Made by a program: the position numbers and the translations under genes | The notes under the pieces: model-generated | What the model saw: only the letters and a program-made list of their open reading frames with translations | What the model was told of the DNA's origin: nothing | Database searches by the model: none | Assembly (NCBI GenBank): GCA_029641185.1 | Contig: JAPWGK010000022.1 | Span: 721,826-785,825, forward strand | DNA: 64,000 bases | Reading direction: 5' to 3' | Source: Pseudofabraea citricarpa | Lineage: Eukaryota; Ascomycota; Leotiomycetes; Helotiales; Dermateaceae | Shown here: piece by piece, positions 58,300-64,000 of the stretch | Numbering within the stretch: position 1 is the first letter of the stretch | Layout of the letters: each line of letters starts with the position of its first letter

Positions 58300-60560
58300 A
58301 ATATCTATAAGACGAAATTATTTAGATACTTAAGAATAAGCTAGATATAAATACGCTCGAATATTATTATAACTTATACTAAAATTAATAGTTCCTAGTA
58401 AAAAAGAAGAATAAGAAATATAAGATAATAAATATTATAATAAAATATAATATTATAATAATATAAGACGCTAATATATTACTAAATATTAATAAGATCT
58501 TTAAAGATTTTATAAGATACTAAATTATATTAATAATTAATTTTTACTTTAAATATAACTAATTAGGAATATACCTAAATAATAGGAATATTATAATTAT
58601 TATAATCCCTTTAGGATTATTATATTATATTATAATAATTTAAGAAGAAACGAATTTAATATTTTAATTTATATAAGTAAGATTTATTATTTTAGTAGAT
58701 TATATTCTTATACGTATAAGGATTTTTATAAATAATATTCTTATATTCGATCTAAGAATAAGATATAAAGATAAAAAGATATACCTAGGGATTCGAAGAT
58801 TTATATAAAAATATTTAATAAACCTTAATTAAGTATTAGTAGATATTAAATATATAAATATTATAATTAAGACTAAATTATAATTTAGTATAATTAGAAT
58901 TAAAATTATAAGATTTATATATATAATAAAAGAAAGATTATTAGATAATAAAAAGATATTAAGAATTATTAATTAGCTAAATTATATATATCTTATAAAT
59001 ATAAGAGTTTTCCTTAGGGTTTATATTTATTATAAGATCTAGATTAAAGGTTTTATTATTATAAATAAGCTAATATATAAGTTACTTAAGAAAGATATAA
59101 AATTCGATTAATAAAAAGAGTAAGAATTAATAATAAATATACTTAAAATAATACTTATAATAACTTTAACGCTTATATAATTAAATATATTAATCGAGGT
59201 ATTATTAATTATCTTAGTTATAAATACGAGCCTAAAAGAATAAGAGATAATACTTATATAATTAAATACTAAAGAGTAAAAGTACTTAGTTTATTATAAT
59301 AATAAGTTATAAAGTAAAAGTAAATAAAATTATAATATTATTAAGCGCGAATATAAAAGAGTTCTTAAAGTATTAAAAAAAGTATATAATTATTTATATA
59401 ATATTTACTTCTTATTAGAAATAAATATAATCGTACTAGTAATATAATTAAATTAATTAGCTATAAACTTACTAGGAGTATTAGTAATATAATAATTAAC
59501 TTAGATTAAATTATTCGATTTTAAAGTTAAGTATATACCTAGTAATAAATATACTATTATAAATAAGCTATTATAAAAGTCGTATATTAAAAAAGAGATA
59601 ATAAGAGAGAAATAAGAGGAAAATATTAATAATTTTATTAATACTTATATAAGAAGTTTCTAAGTAATAAAATATAAGAAGGTTAATATATAATTAACCT
59701 AGGCTAAGGCTAAGAATAATAGCTTCCTAGAAGGAAAATAAAGCTTAAACTCCTAATTAATTATTAAGTATCTTATAATATTTTATAAACTTTTATAAGT
59801 ATATATAATAAACTTCTAATAATTTAAGATATAAGCTTTAAATTATATAATATAAAAGAAGATTCTTTTTTATAAAGTAAATAAAAGCCTTTTATAAAGG
59901 TATATAATAGATTCTAAGGCGAAAAAGTAAGAGATTCTATAGAACTTATATAATAAAATAAAATATAAAAGATATAAAAATATATATTAAAAGATAATAA
60001 AAAGATACTTTTAGGACTTTTATTATAAAAATATAAAATAATATATTATTACTTATATTATATATTAGTTTTAAGATAATACTTAAATAAAAGAATTATT
60101 ATATTTTATATAAATAAATATATTATAATATAAAGTAAGATTAGATATAATTTATATATTATAAGTAAGAAGATATAAATTTCTTATAATCGCTTAAGAT
60201 AACTTATTAGAATAACTAGAAGCGAGAATACTAAGAAATATTATATTAGATATTATTATAAAATTCCTCTAAGAAGATATAATTTATAGATATAAGCTTT
60301 TTAGTAGATTAATTATTAATAGAAGCCCTAAGAATAAAAGTTAGTTATAAAAGCTAATAAAAAAATATAAAATTAAGTAAGTTATAGTTTTTATATATTA
60401 TATTCTAGTAAATAAAATAATCGAAAAGAGATATAAATTAATTATAGATATCTTAGTAAAAATAATAAATAAAAAACTTAATAGGTAAGTAGATAATTTA
60501 TATATAATTTTATTAGTCGATCGAGTAATAATAAAAGTAATAATAAATATAATATTATTT
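58300..60560 (+). pseudogene. RIP-degraded RT-RNase H-integrase of a Ty3/gypsy element
   Basis: In the frame of positions 0 mod 3, pol-like blocks run in order with no frame change for over 2 kb. An RT block like FLVKKKN sits near 58392. The F-[IV]-D-D active-site box is at 58725-58736, with both Asp codons now Asn. GIRRF lies near 58788. The post-RT block resembling R-x-FLG-x-C-x-YYR-x-W-I is at about 59004-59045, with LLKKD following. RNase H has its first Asp, now Asn, at 59223-59225. The conserved LFDF-x-V-x-YIP block stands near 59511-59540. Integrase shows its second Asp, now Asn, at 60318-60320 in a D-G-G-P-E-N pattern, and an intact Glu at 60423-60425, 35 codons later, matching D,D-35-E. 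Changes are almost all transitions, with many TAA/TAG stops. This is a dead element; no chromodomain was seen. Confidence 0.8.
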
Positions 60561-61280
60561 TACTTAAATTATAAATCTAAAGTTATATTTCTTATTAAGA
60601 CTAAAATACTAATATAAAGAATTCTTAATTAGGAAATAATTTAGAATACTAATAACTTTCTAGTTATATAAGCTAAATAAATTTAAATCTAAGATAAAGA
60701 TTTAGAAGAAATTATAATAAAATAATAGAAAATAAGAATTTATAATAAGAATAAATTCGATTAATTAAAAAGAATTTAAGTAAAAGAAATTAAAGTTAAG
60801 AACCTAGTTTTATTATATAATATATTATAAGAAGTTAATATATTATTAAGAGTAAAACTTAGGTTTAAGTAACTAAGATTATTTTAGATAATAAAAGTAA
60901 TTCTAGAGAAAGAAATATATTTTCTTAAAAAACTAAATAAAATAAGATTAAAAGAAATATTTATAAGTGATAAACTAAAAGCTTTTAAGAAATATAAAAG
61001 AATTTAAGAACTAATAAAAATAAATCCTAAAAATAAGAATAAGATTATATCTAGGAAAAATATAAGAGATATTATTAGAAGTAATAATAATAATAATATA
61101 AATAAGAATAAAAAGTAAAAATATATAAGATAATAAATAAAATACGCGAAAGAATTATAAAAGTAATAAAAGCGAAAAATTATTATATTAAAAGGAAAGA
61201 GAATAATTATTATAATTAGATAGAATATTAAGTAATATAATTTATTTAGCTTGCCTAATAAAAGAAAAATTATTAGATAC

Positions 61281-61282
<2 letters not shown>

Positions 61283-61311
<29 letters not shown>
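61283..61311. repeat. poly-A tract, 29 bp
   Basis: An uninterrupted run of 29 adenines about 0.8 kb downstream of the integrase remnant. Confidence 0.95.
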
Positions 61312-61313
<2 letters not shown>

Positions 61314-61570
61314 AGAGAATAAAATATAATATAATAAACGGGTTATAATATAAGAAGAAATATTTAAAAAAGAGATATTCTTAATTTACTAAAAAAACGA
61401 TACTTTTATTTAACTAATTAAAAGAAGTATTTAAAACTAATAATAAAGTTATTATTTTAATAAAAACTAATATTATAAACTAAGAGAAAAAGATTAATAA
61501 ATATAATATTAGTTATACTAAATAATTAAGTATCTAATAAATATAATTAAAGTAATATATATTAGAAGAA

Positions 61571-61601
61571 ATATTATTATTATTATTATTATTATTATTA
61601 A
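61571..61601. repeat. (ATT)n microsatellite
   Basis: About ten perfect ATT units in the AT-rich block. Confidence 0.92.
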
Positions 61602-61957
61602 AGTTATAATAATAATCGTCTTAATTATTAGAATAAATATAACTAGGATTAATATAATAAAAAGAAGTTAAAAGTTATATAAAAGAATTAAGATATCTAA
61701 GTAATATTAATTTAAAAGAATTAATTAAAAGAAGAATATAAGTAAGAAAAGATTTAGATATAATATTAGCTTAAGTATTATTATTAGAGTTATAAAAAAA
61801 GTTATTATTATAAAAGATATTAAACTTAATACTAGATATATTAGTTATAAATAATAAGCTAGTAAAAGAAGATATAATATATAATAAGAATACGAGTATA
61901 TTACTTTTACTTAAGTTAGAATTATTATTCTTTAGATTATTAGAAATATATTATATA

Positions 61958-62135
61958 GCTTATATAAGAATAATAACTTATATAAGATTAATAACTTATA
62001 TAAAAGTAATAACTTATATAAGAACGATAACTTATACGAGTATAATAGCTTATATAAGAGTAATAACTTATATAAGAATAATAACTTATATAAGAATAAT
62101 AGCTTATATAAGAATAATAACTTTTATAAGAGTTA

Positions 62136-62137
<2 letters not shown>
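61958..62137. repeat. 18-bp minisatellite, about ten copies
   Basis: Ten imperfect units of the form [A/G]CTTATATAAGAATAATA lie head to tail. The unit length is a multiple of three, so the array was compatible with a six-residue amino-acid repeat before decay. The copies differ at a few positions only, mostly A/G. An ATT microsatellite follows directly. Confidence 0.88.

Positions 62138-62197
<60 letters not shown>
62138..62197. repeat. (ATT)n microsatellite, about 20 units
   Basis: A long perfect trinucleotide run immediately after the 18-bp minisatellite. Confidence 0.92.
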
Positions 62198-62919
62198 GCT
62201 AATAAGACGAGGTCGAGCTTAATTATATTATTAAGAATATTAATATAATAATTATTAGTATTATATTTATTATTATAATATAATAAAATAAAAATCTAAG
62301 CCTAATAATTAATATATAATAAGATCTAATATTAACTAAAAGGAGATAAATATAAAATATTATTATTATTATTATAAATAATATTATTAATAATTATAAT
62401 AAGATTATTAGAGCTAAAGAAAAAGTAACTAAAATAAAAGCGTAATACTTTTATAATTTTACTTATTAAAAAGAAGTTCTTAAATTAATATAATTCTCTC
62501 TTAGTAATAATTATCTCTAAAAAGTTATACTAAAGTATATTAAATATATAATTAAAGATATAATTCTTAAATAACTTATACTTATATATAAGGTCGCGAA
62601 TATATATAATAGATAAAGTCGGATTATAAATAAAAGGGTATATATAAGATATAATAATAATAATTACTTAAGAGGAAGTAATAATAAGGATTTATAAAGT
62701 ATAATTAATAGGTATATCTTAAAGATAAGTATAAGAGGTATAAGAAGATTAAGAGGTAATAATAAAAAAGAATATTTTAATTTTATTAGCTAGTAAAATA
62801 AAAAATTATTAAAAAAAGAAAGAAAAAAAGGAAAAGATTAAGAACTAAAAGAGATATTTATAATTAGTATATAAGTATTTTTATTACTTTTTCTTATTAT
62901 TTTTTATTCTATTAATTCG

Positions 62920-62973
62920 CTTAGTATTATTCGGTTCCTATTAAGAAATCTTAATAGGAATAATAATACTAAG
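62920..62973. repeat. long inverted repeat (hairpin)
   Basis: Arms of about 24-26 bases beginning CTTAGTATTATT and ending CTATTAAG pair around an AAAT loop, with only a small internal mismatch or bulge. It could be a terminal structure of a small transposon or an LTR edge. It is not a protein-gene terminator, since no gene is near. Confidence 0.8.
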
Positions 62974-64000
62974 GGTTTTTATTAATTAAGAAATAATAAT
63001 AAGCGCTTTTTTAATATAAAAAAGTAATTTTATAAGTTATAAGTTATTTTAGTTATTATCTTACTCTTTTATTTTTTCTCTTTTTCTTTTCCTTTTTATA
63101 AAATAATAATAATATTATAATATTATTATAACTCGAATATAAAATTATAAGTATAAATTATAAAAAATTATAATATAATAAAAGTATTAGGAAATATATT
63201 ATATAAAAATAATAATATAAAGATAATATATATAACTAAGAGTATTATTACGATTTTATTAGTTAAAAATTTTATATCACTTAAGTAAGTTATTAAATAT
63301 CTTAAGAAAATAAAAGAATAATATAAATATAACGTATAAATATAAGTATTAGAATAAATAATATAAGGTTATAATTAGATAAGCGATTTAATTAAAGAAA
63401 TATATAAGTATATAAAAAAAAGCGGTAATTATAAGAAATACTAATTATAAGAGGAATTTATAAAAGTATAAGAATATATTCGAGTAATAATAAAAAGTAA
63501 TTATAAGTGATAAAATAAACTATTAGAAGTAATAAATATTATAAGTAAAAATTAACTAAGTAAGAAAATAATAATATAAGTTATAAAAGTAAAATACTTT
63601 ATTATATTTATAATAATATATAAATAACTTATAAAAATAATAATATTCGAGTAAGCTAAGTAATATATTAATATTATAATAATAAGATAACTTAATTATA
63701 AGTAATAAAAGATATTTACTTAAATTATATTAATTATAAGAGATATATAAAACGCGAGATATGTAATTAATAATAAAATAAAACTAATAATAAAAGCGAA
63801 GCTAAAATAATTAAGTCTTAAGGTTAATAAAAATAAATTTTTAATAAATTAAGAGGTAAAAGTATAAGAATTAGAAAAAGAAGATATAAGTAATAATTTT
63901 AAAGATAAAAATAATAAAAGAAAGCCTAATTTAACTCGCTTAATAAAAGAAATTAAAAAATTTATTAGATATAAGTATTAGCGTCTTTAACTATAAATAA

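Larger units (their letters stand above)
53160..64000. repeat. AT-rich block of RIP-mutated transposon DNA
   Basis: From about 53160 to the window end the sequence changes abruptly to very high AT. No open frame of any length survives. CpA and TpG are almost absent on both strands while CpG, CpT and GpA remain. That pattern is what repeat-induced point mutation, which converts CpA to TpA, leaves behind. Decoding through the stops shows a Ty3/gypsy element on the + strand at roughly 55-60.6 kb (listed below). Flanking parts (53.2-55 and 60.6-64 kb) show low-complexity repeats, a hairpin and no nameable domain; they may be LTRs or further elements. Long terminal repeats could not be identified by eye. 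Confidence 0.92.

Noticed and set aside
61958..62197. CRISPR-like array
   Set aside because: It is a contiguous minisatellite without spacers in a eukaryotic AT-rich block.

Overview
The window is nuclear DNA of a filamentous ascomycete (Pezizomycotina). Introns are short (about 45-90 bp) with GT..AG ends and CTAAC/CTGAC-like branch sites. Gene families are typically fungal: AA9 LPMO, But2-domain and CAP secreted proteins, Rho3, HET domain, alpha-1,3-glucan synthase. The right end is an AT-rich block with the signature of repeat-induced point mutation (RIP). A Leotiomycetes-type plant-associated fungus is plausible, but that is inference. All exon models were built by eye from splice signals and protein-family continuity; every complete model closes in frame.

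Layout. 0-20 kb: gene-poor, with a LaeA-like methyltransferase (-), an AA9 LPMO (-), a decayed coiled-coil gene (+), a CAP/PR-1-like secreted protein (-), and a D-galactonate dehydratase (+) convergent with an NtaA/SnaA/DszA-type flavin monooxygenase (-). A secreted But2-domain protein (+) follows at 19.5 kb. 21-31 kb: housekeeping genes: Rho3 (-), splicing factor Cwc25 (-) divergent from COP9 signalosome subunit 2 (+), and an otubain-type deubiquitinase (+). 32-39 kb: an MFS drug-type transporter (-, with a 12-nt microexon) divergent from a glycerate kinase (+), then an apparently secreted HET-like protein (-). 41-51.4 kb: an intact 24-exon alpha-1,3-glucan synthase (-), divergent from an acyltransferase-3 membrane protein (+). 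51.9-53.15 kb: an HNH-nuclease-domain protein (+). 53.16-64 kb: a very AT-rich, CpA/TpG-depleted block without ORFs. Translated through its stops, it still shows a Ty3/gypsy polyprotein on the + strand: gag zinc knuckle, protease, RT, RNase H, integrase.

How it fits together. Several genes act at the cell surface or outside the cell: LPMO (polysaccharide cleavage), alpha-glucan synthase and acyltransferase (wall or envelope), CAP, But2 and HET-like secreted proteins. Three others could form a carbon-catabolism theme: galactonate dehydratase, glycerate kinase and the sugar-polymer LPMO. They are not clustered tightly enough to call a pathway. The most unusual items are the HET-fold protein with a signal peptide and seven N-glycosylation sequons, the intron-rich glucan synthase, and the sharply bounded RIP block starting next to the HNH gene.
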